A stretch of 64,000 nt of DNA from Ecdyonurus torrentis (GCA_949318235.1 OX439133.1:13188646-13252645), one strand, 5' to 3'. Numbered from the stretch's first letter, positions 34,206-47,309 are shown. Notes: generated by a model not told the origin, from the letters alone. Numbers and translations: made by a program.

Positions 34206-35280
34206 CACGACACGTTAAATAAAAAAAAATTTAATTTACAATAAGAGTGATATATTATGACTTAATTATGATTAATTTCTAATTTCCCTTATATTGTTTC
34301 AAAGTTCAAGTCCACCTAACTTTATCCAGTGATAACGATTTACTTTAAAATATTTCTTGTGCGTATATTCAGTTGACTGTTTGTCTCTGCGCTGAAAACA
34401 TGGTTTATAATTTCATAATATTCGTTAGAAACAGAATAAGAAAGTGTTTGAATTTAAAAAGTTCAAAACAAACGTACATTGTTGGTGCGAAAATTATAAG
34501 TGAACATGTTTAGTGGTTTTATACATAGCTCTTAATTTACATTTAATCGTAAGTGGTCCCTTAAAATAATAATAATATACTATATTACTACTATTACTGA
34601 AAATAGACCACTTGCAATAAAATGTTAGTAATTGTTGCAACAAGCGAAAATGATTTTTTAATTTTTTAATTTTTTTTTTTTTTTTTTGTAAGAAATGCAT
34701 TAAAATATTTTCAAATTATTTTAAAAAGTTCACTCATTGCAAGTGGTCCATTGCTAGACCAAACAGTAAGTTTATTTTTCGTTATACTGTCTCAATTTAT
34801 ATTCCGTATCTATAGTCATAAGATTTAGAGATTATAGTCAGCGCATTCTAATCAAATTAATCTTTCAAACCATATATTTTGCATTTCAAGTAAAATAATA
34901 AAATATATTTTTTTTAACGCCTAAATTATAAAACCAAAACATCATGCATTTATAATTATTATTATTATATTTATAATTTTATATTTATTATAGTCTTTTA
35001 TCATTGCTTAAAATTCTGAGTTGAGAAATGTTCATTTTTCGGCTTTTGTTTTTTCTATTTTGACCACAACTAGTTCTGGTCAAAATTCAATGATCAAAAC
35101 TAGATATAAATGTTTACACCGGGTTTTGCTTTTTGCGAAATGCTCAAAACTAGTATGGATCAAAATTTCGTGACCAAAAGCCGAAATAAACTGGCATTCC
35201 GGGTTTTGGCAAAAAGCGACAAACCAAAAGCCGAAATGAGCAAAAATACCTAGTTTGGGTCAATTTCGGGTTTTGATGCT

Positions 35281-35284
<4 letters not shown>
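33871..35284. mobile_element. 1.4-kb foldback element with 255-bp inverted ends
   Basis: 33871-34130 and 35030-35284 are inverted copies beginning TGTTAGCATCAAAACCCGAA. The arms contain repeated motifs TTTCGGCTTTTGGT and CCAAAAGCCGAAA. Between them are a (GA)n tract (34156-34201) and the GGTCC...ACTTGCAATAAA repeat (34530-34770). Both sides are TA microsatellites, so the element probably inserted in a TA tract, or the TA tracts grew from a TA duplication. There is no transposase. Module 1 shows the site without the element. Confidence 0.88.
34156..34201. repeat. (GA)n microsatellite
   Basis: About 46 bases of GA repeats inside the foldback element. Confidence 0.95.

Positions 35285-35357
<73 letters not shown>
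35285..35357. repeat. (TA)n tract right of the foldback element
   Basis: About 73 bases of TA, then TCTTTATATATAAGTGTTTAC, where the module sequence resumes. Confidence 0.95.
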
Positions 35358-35359
<2 letters not shown>

Positions 35360-35432
35360 TTATATATAAGTGTTTACATTATTATTTTTGAAAATTAGTG
35401 CTGTAAATTTAAACCGGTTCAAGCACCCAACA

Positions 35433-36179
35433 TAGGCTGACCAGACCAGACGTCCCGATTTTCCCGGGACAATCCCGATTTTGACCCCTTGTCCCGGCTA
35501 AAAATTGAAATGTCCCGATTTCTATTGAAGGGAAAAAAATACAAAATGCAAGAGAAAAATAACAAATTTATTAAAATATCTATAAAACACGCACATAATA
35601 GGGATATATTTATTTTAATTTAAAAAAATATCGTGATTTTCAAGAACTATATCAATTATTAGCAGAGGTTAAAATCATTGGCAAGATGAATTAAAATTAA
35701 AGTGTGCCATTCTGAAATTCTTTTTCTTCGCACTTTAAGGATAAATTTGCGTTTTTTTTTTTCTTCTTTGGTAAACCTTATTTGCTGGGTAGATAGTTAA
35801 AATATTAGTCAAAAAAAAAAAAAAAATCAATGCTATTATTTATTAAAATTACAATTTTTGGAGCACAATTTAAAAACTGTTACAAAAAAAAAAAAAATGC
35901 CTTTGAAGCAAAAAAGTTAAATATATTTAAAATTTATGGTTTAAAAAAAAAGTGAATGTAGCTCTATAATTTTTTTCTACAGAAAAAAAAATCATTTTTA
36001 TATTTTTATTTCGAATAATGGCCATTTGAAAAAGGATCAAATACACTTAAAAATTGGGGACCACGCCCCCTTTTATTAAATTTTTCGCCTCCGGCGGGAC
36101 CCCCTCCACCACGTCCCAAGTTGCCTCTCTCCTAGGGTCAAAGTGTCCCGATTTTGCCTCTAAGTAAAATGGTCAGCCT
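35433..36179. mobile_element. 747-bp hAT-like MITE with 8-bp target duplication
   Basis: Ends TAGGCTGACCAGACCAGACG and AGGCTGACCATTTTACTTAG (inward). The direct repeat ACCCAACA lies at 35425-35432 and 36180-36187. The repeated TGTCCCGATTTT motif near both ends is typical of a widely seen MITE group. The module sequence (CAAGCACCCAAC...GGGCAAAAAGCATAAG) is continuous across it, as in module 1. No transposase. Confidence 0.88.
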
Positions 36180-36187
36180 ACCCAACA

Positions 36188-37317
36188 GGGCAAAAAGCAT
36201 AAGGGGCTTTTTTTTTTTTTTTTTTTAATGTTCAACCCATTTCTCCATTTTTAACTCGATAACAATCTGTTTCGAGCTAAGCCCGTTAATATTTCATGAA
36301 AAAACAAGCTTTTAAAAGTAAATTAGAAACGTAAATTAAAACCGGTTCGAGAACCCACCCTGGTCAAAATCTTCGGGTGCTCATTCTTTTGAAAATGGTA
36401 AACCCGGGTTTCAAGCTTTTAGCTCGAAAAGGAGCATTTTCGAGTTGAGCTCGTAAATAACTTGTGAAAAAAAACGAGCTTTTGAAAATAAATCGAGCTA
36501 AAGAACAATTTCTGAGTAAAGCAAAAAAAAACAAAAAAAAAAAAAAAAAAAAGTTTACGATTTTTTATAATAAAAGGCATTTTTAATATTCTATCATGCA
36601 AAATAAGCCGTTAAAAATATTTAAAAAAAATTATTTTGTTTAATTTAAGAATTTTATCCTTCAAAAACAATTTTTTCATAATGAAAATCGATTTTTTTTT
36701 TCATAGGCTCGAAAGCTCGTTTTCATATTTCGGCTCAAATGTCGAGCTTTCCGAGCTTTGGCTAGATTTTCGGATTTTAGCTCGATTTTAAGCTAAACCC
36801 GGGTTTCAAAACAACCGGGCTGAAAATTTTCAGACAAAGCTTAAATATTTTAAGTTTTTTACTGCTCTAAAATAAATACATCTAAAAAAAAATTTAAACA
36901 AAGCAAGAGAAAAAAAAATCAATTTTTATAAGACATCTTACAATTCTGCATCATGCATTAGGCTAATTCCTGTAAAAACAATTTAAATTTATTTACAATT
37001 ATCGTTATTGATAACTATATTTCATAATGAAAAAAGAGATTTTTTCTTCATAAGCTCAAATTTTCATTTTCTTTTTCCGGCTGAACTATCGAGCTTAACG
37101 AGCTATAGTTTATGTTTGGAGTTGACGCTAGATTTCAAATTGTCCCGGGTTTCAAGTCAAATAGGCTTCAATATTTCAGCCCGGGCTATAAAAATTGCGA
37201 GTTCTTGACTTCTCTAAATTAAATAGAAATTTTCCATATATATAATTTCAACTAAAATTATAAGAAATTAAATAAAACCGTAACATTAATAGTCATATCA
37301 AAAAAATTATTTTTCTT
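36188..37317. repeat. CCCGGGTTTCAA / GAGCTCG-rich part of module 2, internally duplicated
   Basis: Corresponds to 30985-31550 of module 1 with an extra diverged copy of the segment (ACCGGTTCGAGAACCCACCC at 36340 to about 36830). Rich in GAGCTT/AAGCTC-type words. No coding. Confidence 0.6.
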
Positions 37318-37318
37318 C

Positions 37319-37401
37319 TGTTCTTCCTTACACATAAGTGCAGGGGACGCTCGGCATAGGTTGAGTGCGTATATAGCACACCCCCGTGGAGACAGATATT
37401 A
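37319..37401 (-). mobile_element. SINE-like element copy G (3' end only)
   Basis: The 83 tail-side bases match copy F exactly or nearly so (GTGCAGGGGACGCTCGGCAT), then sequence jumps to TTCACTTTCCTTGCCTTC, which follows the MITE in module 1. A deletion of about 1.1 kb therefore removed the rest of the SINE and the palindromic MITE. Confidence 0.8.
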
Positions 37402-38017
37402 TTCACTTTCCTTGCCTTCTTGTATAAAATACATAAATGTTTAGATTTAGGATGTTAATATTTCAATTTTTTACAAAGTAAAGTAATACGATATTATGAT
37501 TATATTGCGTAATAATTTGAATAGAACAACATTTTACTTATTTTTCTTTAAAAATATATTTCAGTCACGCAGTTTTACAATATAATTTATAAAAAAGTTT
37601 TTTTTTATATATTTGTAAATTTATTATTTAAAAAAATTTTTTTTACTAAATAAAATCATTTTTATGAATAATTATAAATTAAATTTATTATTTAAACGCA
37701 CTTTTAGAATAAATATTATTAATATAAATTTTTTTTATAATCATACAGAATAAAAAATAAAAATGTAAATTAAAATTTATTATATTATAAAGATTTAAAA
37801 TCAATAATTAAAAATCCTCAACAATCTCATGACACTGAGTTTAATAGCTATAAGCACAGTAAAAATATGTAAAAAAAAAAAAAAAAAAAACATTTTTTTA
37901 ATATCAGTATCTGGAATTGTCTCACTACCATTTGTTTTCTCTAAAGATATATGTAATAAATAATATAAAAAGAAATGTGGTAAAAAGACTAAAATTAACA
38001 CAGACTTGTAATATTAA

Positions 38018-38661
38018 AGCCATAGACCACATAAAACAACATGTGCTTTCTTTTTAATGAATAGGGTGTATGCGGATGACGTCATATTTATTGCGCTTGG
38101 AGGCCATACTGGAGTAGTGAATAACATTGCTCAGCATAGGACAAACTTCATTTAAGCCAATTTTCTTTGAGAAATCGCTTCATTTTTTGTTATTGTTATT
38201 TTTCTCACATACTTGAGATAATAATTTAACATATTTACAGCCTTAATGCTCTCAAAAATATTGCACAGTGGTTTTAAAATGGGCAAAATGATTAATTTTC
38301 CTATGCCACCCATGTTATTGAGTTATCCAACATGGCGTCGACTTTAACATGAATGAATAGACCCTATAAACACGAAATGGGATTTTCAAAACTATTGACA
38401 ATTTTTACCAGAATATTAATCTAGACCCACGAGACAGCGTAAAAATACTGTAAAGTATGCAATTTGCTTCAAAATTCATGTTTATGACGTCAGAAACATG
38501 CAAAAATTAGTATGAAAATGTTGTGCGGGTTGCATAAATCGAATTTTCTGATCACTGCTACGGGGTTACTGTTGGGTTTTGAGTCAAACTAATGTTATTT
38601 ATATAAATCCCATCAAGTGTTTTGTGATATAAATGCTTATGTTTTTCTCCGGTCTATTCCT
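38018..38661. mobile_element. TTAA-flanked MITE with paralogous empty site
   Basis: Ends AGCCATAGACC and AGGAATAGACC (inward) are flanked by TTAA on both sides (38014-38017 and 38662-38665). Module 1 has the uninterrupted site AATATTATGTTTGACTTTTT at about 33177, so a TTAA duplication as made by piggyBac-type elements fits. It contains a nested CAGCATAGG repeat at 38062-38365. A diverged relative without that nested piece is at 434-700. Confidence 0.8.
38062..38365 (+). repeat. CAGCATAGG repeat nested in the TTAA MITE
   Basis: Bounded by TAGGGTGTATG and CATGAATGAATAGACCCTAT, which are loosely inverted. Contains ACATTGCTCAGCATAGGACA and TTGAGTTATCCAACATGGCG. The best single copy of the family in the window. 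Confidence 0.7.
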
Positions 38662-39240
38662 TTAAGTTTAACTTTTTGAGAGTATATTTCAGCAGTGATT
38701 CTATCAAACTTAAATTTATATCAATGTTTGTAATTCTTTAAAAGTTTAGTTAGAATAACTTTGACCTAAAGATTCTTATACAAAAATTATAAGGTCTAAA
38801 AAGTTTGTATTAAACCTTCTCACTATCAGACCCAAAACAAAACAACAAATATTTTCTTTGATAATTACTAGTATAAAATATTGAGCACTTGTTTTTTGCA
38901 ATAATATATGAAAATTAACATATAAATAAATAAATCGTTACTGGTGATTTAAAAGTTGCTAGTGGCAAAGTAGGTGGTAAAAGTGGCCGATCTTTAATAA
39001 TATGAACTTATGAAGTGTGTAATCTAGATTTTTGAGCTAAATTCATGACAAACATTTAAGAAGACTGTTTTAGATATTATATTACTTTGACAATATAATT
39101 TCAAAATATTATCACCAATGGTAAAATATTCAAATTATTACCCTACCGTTTTTATTATTAATATTATTATTATTTGTATAATTAAAAAAAAAAAACTTTT
39201 ATTTTAGTGAAATGAGTAACACATATTTCTAGCTACTTTA

Positions 39241-40104
39241 GTAGAAGCCTTAGAAAGTATTTACACCACCAACGCCACCAGTATTGTTAAACATTGCAAA
39301 TTTACTAAAGTTCATTAAAAATATATATATCTTTAAAAAAGTGAACACATTATTATTTTTGAAAATTTGTGCTGTAATTTTAATACCGGTTCAAGCACCC
39401 AAAAGGGCCAAAATCATAAGTTGCTATTTTTTTTAATTGTTCAACCAATTTTTCGAGGTTTAGTTGAAATCAATCTGTCTTTAGATGACAAAAACAAGCT
39501 CTTAAAAATAAATACAGGTAAAAAAAAAAAAAAAAATTAAGCAAAACAAGAGAAAAAAATGCTATTTTTATATGATATCTTACAAAATTGCATCATGCAT
39601 TCAGCTAATTCTTGTAAAAATAATTTGAATTTATTTACAATTTTCATCATTGATAAATATATATTATAATGAAAACAGAGCTTTTTTCTTCATAAGCTCA
39701 AAATCTCATGTTCTGATTACGGCTGAACTATCGAGCTTAGCGAGCTTTGGTTTGTGTTTGGAGTTAACGCTAGATTTCAAATTCATCCCGGGTTTCCAGT
39801 CAAATAGGGCTTTAAAATTGCAGCCTTAACTATAAAAATTGCGAGTTCTTTACTTCTCTAAACTGAATAGAAATGTTCTATAGCTCGTTCTACAAACTAC
39901 ACACAAATATTGATCCAGCTTCGAAAATGTTCTTTTGTTAAAAAAAGCTGTATATATGTAAACGTTACCTGTTTACGTTGTTTATACATATGGTCGATCA
40001 TTGTTATTTCTTCTTTTAGAACTTTGAACTTGATAAAAATGAAAGAAACTCACGTAAAAAGTTTCATTAGAAACATGCGACTCACTTTTATCGGCTCAAA
40101 AAAG
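39241..40104 (+). repeat. Central module, copy 3 (partial)
   Basis: Direct copy of the start of modules 1 and 2, from GAAAGTATTTACACCACC to about 39890. The remainder to 40104 has no clear partner. The right arm begins abruptly at 40105. Confidence 0.65.
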
Positions 40105-40377
40105 TTGACCACTTGGACCATTTTGTGAATGAAAAATAAATAAGAAGTCAATGACTTCGGAAAAATCACCATTGATTTTTAGGTTTGCTAGGATACTTCA
40201 TAACTTTTAAGTTCAAGGTGTTCTGCGCCTGATATTATTTATTTTAGTGATTACTGATTAGGAAATCCATAAATTATAAGAAAAAAAATGTCTATTAGTT
40301 TTGTATTATTGAAAAGCAAAATTAAAAAAATATTATTACACACATGTTATGCAAAAAGTAAAATAAAACTTTTTGGC

Positions 40378-40873
40378 GTATCTTAAGTAAATAAAATGTA
40401 CTAATGATCTTTGCCATTGGGTCTGGCGACCTTTAAGGGCCGGACTACTAACGTTCACGTAAGCAATGTAGCGCCTCTTGCTCGTTCTCGTAATGTTGCA
40501 AGAGGTATGTGAAGCGCTTCCCACACGATAGCGCCGTAGCCTGATGTTTGCGCAATCAAGTCACGTACTTCAGAGCAATAACACAGCAGATTTCAAAGCT
40601 ACTTCACTTTAGTAACCTGCACTTCACGGTGAGGGTTACTAGAGATCATCGTCAAACTTGCGTGACGCGTCGATGGGATTCACTAACTAGCTCAATGAAA
40701 GAGCGAGTGATGTCAAATCGGTAAGGAGAAGAGACAGTATACGGTGGTTGATATACATATACGTTACCTATATGTCCGCTGTTCGGCGGGATAATATCTG
40801 TCTCCACGGGGGTGTGCTATATACGCACTCAACCTATGCCGAGCGTCCCCTGCACTTATGTGTAAGGAAGAAC
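40378..40873 (+). mobile_element. SINE-like element copy H
   Basis: Inverted partner of copy F. Tail side reads GTAAGGAAGAACAGAAAGAAAAAT. Confidence 0.85.
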
Positions 40874-41841
40874 AGAAAGAAAAATAAATTTTTTGATATG
40901 ACTTTTAATGTTACGGTTTTATCAAACTTTTTATAATTTTAGTTGAAATTATATGTATGGAAAATTTCTATTTAATTTAGAGAAGTAAAGAACGTGCAAT
41001 TTTTATAGCCGAGGCTTAAACTTTGAAGCCCTATTTGACTTGGGACTAAAATCTAGCGTTAACTCCAAGCACAAACTATAGCTCGTTAGGGTCGATAGTT
41101 CAGCCTGAATAAGAAAATTAAATTTTGAGCTTATGAAGAAAAAATCTCTTTTTTCATTATAAGATATATAGTTATCAATGATGAAAATTGTAAATAAGTA
41201 AAAATTATTTTTAGAAGAATTAGGTTAATGCATGATGCAATATTGTAAGATATCATATAAAAATGTTTTTTTTTTTTTTCTCTTGCTTTGTTTCATTTTT
41301 TTCAAATATTTTTTTAAATGTATTTATTGTTAAAAGCTTGTTTTCTCATGATAATTCACGGGCTCAGCTCGAGACAGATTGTTATCGAGTTAAAACTGGA
41401 AAAATGGGTTGAAAATTTAAAATAAATAAATAAAAAAAAAAAAATGCTTTTGGCTTGGTTGGGTGCTTGAACCGGTTTTAAGCTTACAGGACTTATTTTC
41501 AAAAATAATAATGTAAACACTTATTTAAAGATATGTTATTTTTTTAATGAACGTTAATAAATTTACAATGTTTAACAATACAGGTATCGCAGATACTTTC
41601 TTTTGGCTTGGCCATTCTATGCAATCTGATGGAGATTTCATTTGACGCAAAACTCAACCAAATATAATATGTTATTCATATATGTCAATAGAATTTCATT
41701 TTCTAGAAAAATGATCAAACAATCTATGAGTCTATCATAAAATTTATAAATATTTTAAACAATTTCTATGCATTTCCTATGCTGGTGGAAATTAATATTA
41801 TTAAAGATCTAGAAAACCTTAAACAAAAAAGTAAATTTGTT

Positions 41842-42090
41842 TAATATCCTAACGTACTTGAATAGCAACGTTAATTTGGCCGGAGACATTGATATCTACT
41901 TTAATTTCTATATACAAAATGGCAGATGCTAGTCTATGACGTCACAGCTCACTTGTTTCCACGCGCGTGGACCAGGCGAGAGCTGTGACGTCAGAAACTC
42001 GCATCTGCCATTTCGTTAATAGAAAATAAATTAGAAATCAATGACGTCTGCCAAATCAACGTTCATATTCAGATATGTTAGGATATTAAA
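41842..42090. mobile_element. Palindromic MITE with TGACGTCA sites, right arm
   Basis: Mirror of 30344-30592, including the CCACGCGCGTGGA centre. Both copies keep the long stem. Confidence 0.85.
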
Positions 42091-43880
42091 CATGGTTTTT
42101 GTTCAAGTTGTTCTACGCCTTTAATATACAAAATTGTTTTTTTACCTTGATGCACTTTAAGACTTTTTATGTCACGAGATATGCTGCTCACTTTGTTTGT
42201 TGTTATTAAAGTTATAAACATAAAAATTAAATGGAAAAAAAAATGGTAAATATGGAATAAAATCAACAAAAATTGTCGTATGTTCGACCTTTTAAATATA
42301 TTTTCTTGGAATTTTAAAAACTGTCCTGAAATAAGTAAAGAAATAACAAATTATGGAAAATTACTCTACATTAGTATTTATATTTGAAAAAAAAATTAAA
42401 AAATCCATATTTTTATAGTTTTTCCAAATCAATAAATTATTTATTTTGTTTCCACATATAAATAAATATACATAAAATGTAAATTATACTTATTTATACA
42501 CGAGAAATATAATTTTTTATTCATTTGTCCAAAGAAATAGTCTGAAACTTTTCGTAAAGTTTGAATTAACAATCGAGCTAATCGGTCTAGCGAGCGGGAA
42601 GATGCCGGGAAAGCTAAGGGTCTCCTAGTTTAACATTACGCTTATGGGGAAAATATGTTTGTTTTTTTGTTTTGCGATTTTTAATAAAATGACTTCACCG
42701 ATTTTGTTAAAATTTGAATGAGAAATATTAGACAAACTATTACGTGTTTTAAAACATTAAAAAAATTTAAGATTTTTTTTAACTGATAACCTCCATTATG
42801 TGGTGTGCAAATTGAAGCAATATTAGAGTTCTTGAATTTTCATGTTTTATATTTAAATATTATTATTATTTGTTATGTATTTGAAGAACTCTTTATTTCG
42901 AAGTTGATAATAATTTCAAATTTAGGCAGGTTAATCAATGAAAACATTATTTTTTTAATAACTGGCTGCCAATAGGATTAAGGCGGGAAATCAGGTACTG
43001 CGGGATTTGACTAAAAAGTTGTAAAGACAGAAAAATCTGAAATTCTGTACAGTGATTCAGTGATACATTAGAATTAAGTATCTTCAAAAATATAAAAATT
43101 TTGGGGGGTCACCATGCTAGATTTTTAATTACGATTCTTTTGAAGATTTAGACTCATAAGAGCCCATGTTAATTTCAATAATTAGTTTCTCTCTTATCTG
43201 ATGGTCACGGGTTCTGAAAATATTATCATCGGTAGCTGTTACTATTAACTTTCAAATGGCATCATAAAATTTTGAATTTTCTTTTTAGATTTTGAGATAC
43301 AAGCCATCTATATTCACGTTTTGTTTATATCCCATTATTATGACAAAGTAGTGACAATTGATTCATAACAATAATATCAACATTAAGATTTATAAATAAA
43401 TTTTTGTGTAAAAATAAATTTTATTACAATATTTTAGAAAGAAAAAATATTGTTATTGCTTAAATTTTAAATTTATTGTATTTTTAATAATATTAGTATT
43501 TTAAAAAAATTAATAATATATTTTTATGTTAATATTTTTTGTATTTACTTTACAGCTCTTGACAATTTATATTACAATTATATAATTATAAAATCAATAA
43601 AATTTCTCTCCGTGTGCTCATAAATTATGTTAAAAATTCCAGTCATGTTTTGAAAGCAGGCACGTGTTTTTCCTTGCATTTTTCCATCTTGTTGCTACTT
43701 GCCATCTCAATGCATTGTTAGTGCGTGTAGTGAAGTACATTATAGCAAATGTTGAAGCAACAATCGAATGTTATTGTACATCAATAATGTAACTTTACTA
43801 CAAGACTTTAACTTTACGTGAATTTATATTGAAATTTATACGAAATGTTTTATTTTTTAACTTTGTGTTATGATTGTAAA
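42091..43880. repeat. Right-arm repeat DNA, mirror of the LINE target region
   Basis: Contains the GCGCGC-core relative at 42560-42800, the 42990-43310 segment and, near 43600, the empty site of the LINE insertion (GAAATTTTATTGATTTTATA inverse). No gene. Confidence 0.7.
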
Positions 43881-43881
43881 G

Positions 43882-43986
<105 letters not shown>

Positions 43987-44559
43987 TGTGAATGAGAAAG
44001 AGAGAGAAATCAAAAGTGATAATTGGCTTAACGAAAATTAACAAAAATTAGTAAAAATTGTCGCGTTCAGATTCACAAACTATTTTGCTATATTCAGTGC
44101 TTTAAATAAATTATTTTTTTATTAGTTCTTCCTATTTTTGACAACAAATTTTGAAGCTCAAATGTGTAAAGAGTTGATATTACGTTTATAAGACCGCACA
44201 ATTTGGGAAGTAAGGCTGGGGTAAAAACTACAACGTTTAAGTCTATAGTCATCGTTTTCAAACTTATATTTCAAAAAAATTTAACTTAAGAGAGACATGA
44301 TATCATTTTTTTTACTATGTAAATGTTGTGAATATATATATTTAAAATTTAGCTAACGTAAGTAAACTGAGACATTTGTTGAACTAAAGTTGTCAGTAGT
44401 AAATAGTAAACAAAGCAATGGAGAGACAGAGCTAGCGCTGCAGTTGTTAACAAAGGAACAGAATAATAAATCTGACGTCACATAAAATTTCATGTTGCTT
44501 TGTTGTAAATAAAAAAACTGATTGAAATTCTTTTGTTAGGGTAACTACAGGTTGTACAG

Positions 44560-44720
44560 CAGGGGCGTATTCAGGGGCGGTGGGTTGTTTCAGGGTCTAG
44601 ACCCTCCCCCCTCCCCCGTCAGGTCTCAAAAAGCATACGAAAAGGGGGTGGTTTCTCCCCTTTTCCTATCCTCAATAATGACTGGCCCCCTCCCGTCGCA
44701 AAATCCTGGATACGCCCCTG
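44560..44720. mobile_element. 161-bp hAT-like MITE, right arm
   Basis: Inverted copy of 26265-26425 with the same borders and flanks, so it was present before the arm duplication. Confidence 0.85.
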
Positions 44721-44721
44721 A

Positions 44722-45100
44722 TGTACAGGGTGTTTTATAAGAAATGGGACACAAAGGATTTTACGTATTTTTACGGCACCTTGGCGAGTCGATGAATAAC
44801 AATAAGAGAGATATTCACTGCTGTACTTCTCCGCCTTTTGCTTGACTTTTATCAAAACAACCCAAAATATGCTCGCCCACCCATTATCCCTTCTCTTTTG
44901 TTTGCATGATGTTTACTTGTCGCTTGGATGACTCGTTTCCTGTCTTGATCAATTGGATCATCAAAATGATAATAGTCAAGTAAAAGGTGCAGAAGTGCAA
45001 CAGTGAACACCTCTCTCATTGTTATTCATTGAATCGTATTGGTGCGGTTAAAATACGTAAAATCCTTTTTGTCCCATTTCTTATAAAACATGCTTTAAAC
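44722..45100. mobile_element. Long palindromic MITE, right arm
   Basis: Mirror of 25888-26264 with the same inverted arms. Confidence 0.78.
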
Positions 45101-45544
45101 TACAACAATTTTTAATATATATACATAGATATGTATACAACAATAGTAGTTACTGTATATAGAAATGTAGCTATACACAGTTAACTATTTTAGTTTTAAT
45201 ATTATTGACTATTTATATTACTTATATTAACATTAAATTTTTAGTATGTTGTTAATAATAAAACATTTTATTGGAATATTTAATATAATATTTTTAAAAC
45301 ATTTAAATAATTTTTTATAAATAATTATATTTGATGTCGCGGTTCAATAGCCTTAATCTTTAAACATTGCGTGATTTGCTTTAAGGAAGTAGGATACCAA
45401 CCTTATAATATCTCTAAAACTAGAAGTGTTTCGGGCTTCGGGTCTAAATATTGTGTCGTTGTGTAGCTCATCAGTCATCACACATCACACCTAGCCGTGG
45501 AAGAATGTCATGTCATGATGTTTGACCGTTCCGGAAAAAAGAAA

Positions 45545-46030
45545 AAAATTATAGGATTTGACAATGGGCCTTATGGGCTTAAAATTTAAAAAAATCATAA
45601 AATTAATTTGCATGGTGATTGGTGACCCGCCCAAAAATTTTATATGTTTAAAAATGGCCTCAAGCTGAAGTATCATTGTGCAAAATTTCAGCTTTTTTTT
45701 GACGAGAAAAGTTTGAGTCTACTGGCCGACGTCGGTCCCCTAATCCCTTAAGTAACTATGGTAAGGGCGGGTGGGTACGCATGACGTCATTTTGAGTGGT
45801 TTTCAATTCTCTTTTTGAGCAATGAATATAACATAGCTCAGCATAGGACAAACGTAGTTTTCGGCTATTTTCTTTGGTAAATTAGTCATTATTATTTTTC
45901 TTGCATACTTGAGGTACTAATTCAACCTGTTAACAGCATCAATGCCTTCAAAAAAATTGCCAAGTATTTTTAGACTGGCAAATTGTGACATTTTCCTATA
46001 CCGGCCAGTGTTATTTAGTAATTACTTATG
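45545..46030 (-). repeat. GGCCGACGTCG and CAGCATAGG repeats, right arm
   Basis: Mirror of 24960-25440. Homology with the left arm stops near 46020, where a TA tract begins. Confidence 0.7.
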
Positions 46031-46034
46031 ACCT

Positions 46035-46146
<112 letters not shown>

Positions 46147-46646
46147 TAATATAATAAAAATAATAATAATATATATATTATATATAATAAGATTTCGTAC
46201 TCTCGACTCCACCTCACTTAATTCTCTGTTCATTAGAAGCAGATTGCCCGACATTATTACAAGACGTGTCGAAGTTTTTCACTTACTGTTAGTTAAAAGC
46301 ACTTTGGATTATCTACGTGAAGTAAGGCTGAGAGTCACGTGACTAAATAGTGACGTCATCACTGACTATTATTTTAATCATCTGACAAAAGCTTTTCAAT
46401 TATTGACACTTCAACGTCTTAAGTCGCGAGCAATAAAATTATTATTGATCTGCAATAATTGAGAAATAATGAACAAAATTTATAGAGAGGGAAATTTACA
46501 AAAAAATGACTTTCTATTGACATATTATGAGAAAAAGATTAGTATCCTGCAAGTTATGCATTTAGTCGGTCATATGTAAGCAACTGGTTGCATAACCTAA
46601 CATTTTAGCAGGCGCTGATATTTTCTGACTTGGCAACTATATGGTT

Positions 46647-46952
46647 CATTCATTCATTCATTCATTCATTCATTCATTCATTCATTCATTCATTCATTCA
46701 TTCATTCATTCATTCATTCATTCATTCATTCATTCATTCATTCATTCATTCATTCATTCATTCATTCATTCATTCATTCATTCATTCATTCATTCATTCA
46801 TTCATTCATTCATTCATTCATTCATTCATTCATTCATTCATTCATTCATTCATTCATTCATTCATTCATTCATTCATTCATTCATTCATTCATTCATTCA
46901 TTCATTCATTCATTCATTCATTCATTCATTCATTCATTCATTCATTCATTCA
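46647..46952. repeat. (ATTC)n microsatellite, right arm
   Basis: A pure tetranucleotide tract of about 306 bases; mirror of the composite tract at 21135-21474 but without the CGAA block. Confidence 0.97.
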
Positions 46953-47309
46953 CATCTCAATACAAAAATAATTTGATTTTGTTCCTTCTCTGATATTGAA
47001 AACACGCGAAGTGCCCAATATTGTGTCTCAGGTCAGTAACAACTTCTGGAGGTCAATTTCTCACATCCGCAATCAATAAAATCAGTAAACTCCATTATAC
47101 TTTTTTTTTAATGTTATTTTTTATTTTATTTTATTTTTTTATCTTCTATTAATGTGACCTGTTCTTCTTGGGTGATTTATCGATTTCCCCTGGGCAACCA
47201 ATAGACGCTCTAGCTTTCAAGGTCACAAGAAGATGGGGTAATGTTAACTAAATGGAGAATTTTTAGGCGTTCTCTTATTGGTCGCATCCTTACGTGCCAC
47301 GGACTGTAT

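Larger units (their letters stand above)
33736..39240 (+). repeat. Central module, copy 2 (with nested insertions)
   Basis: Direct copy of module 1, longer because it carries the foldback element (33871-35284), the hAT-like MITE (35433-36179), an internal duplication of the CCCGGGTTTCAA / GAGCTTT block (36340-36830) and the TTAA-flanked MITE (38018-38661). Its SINE is reduced to copy G and the palindromic MITE is missing. Confidence 0.75.
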
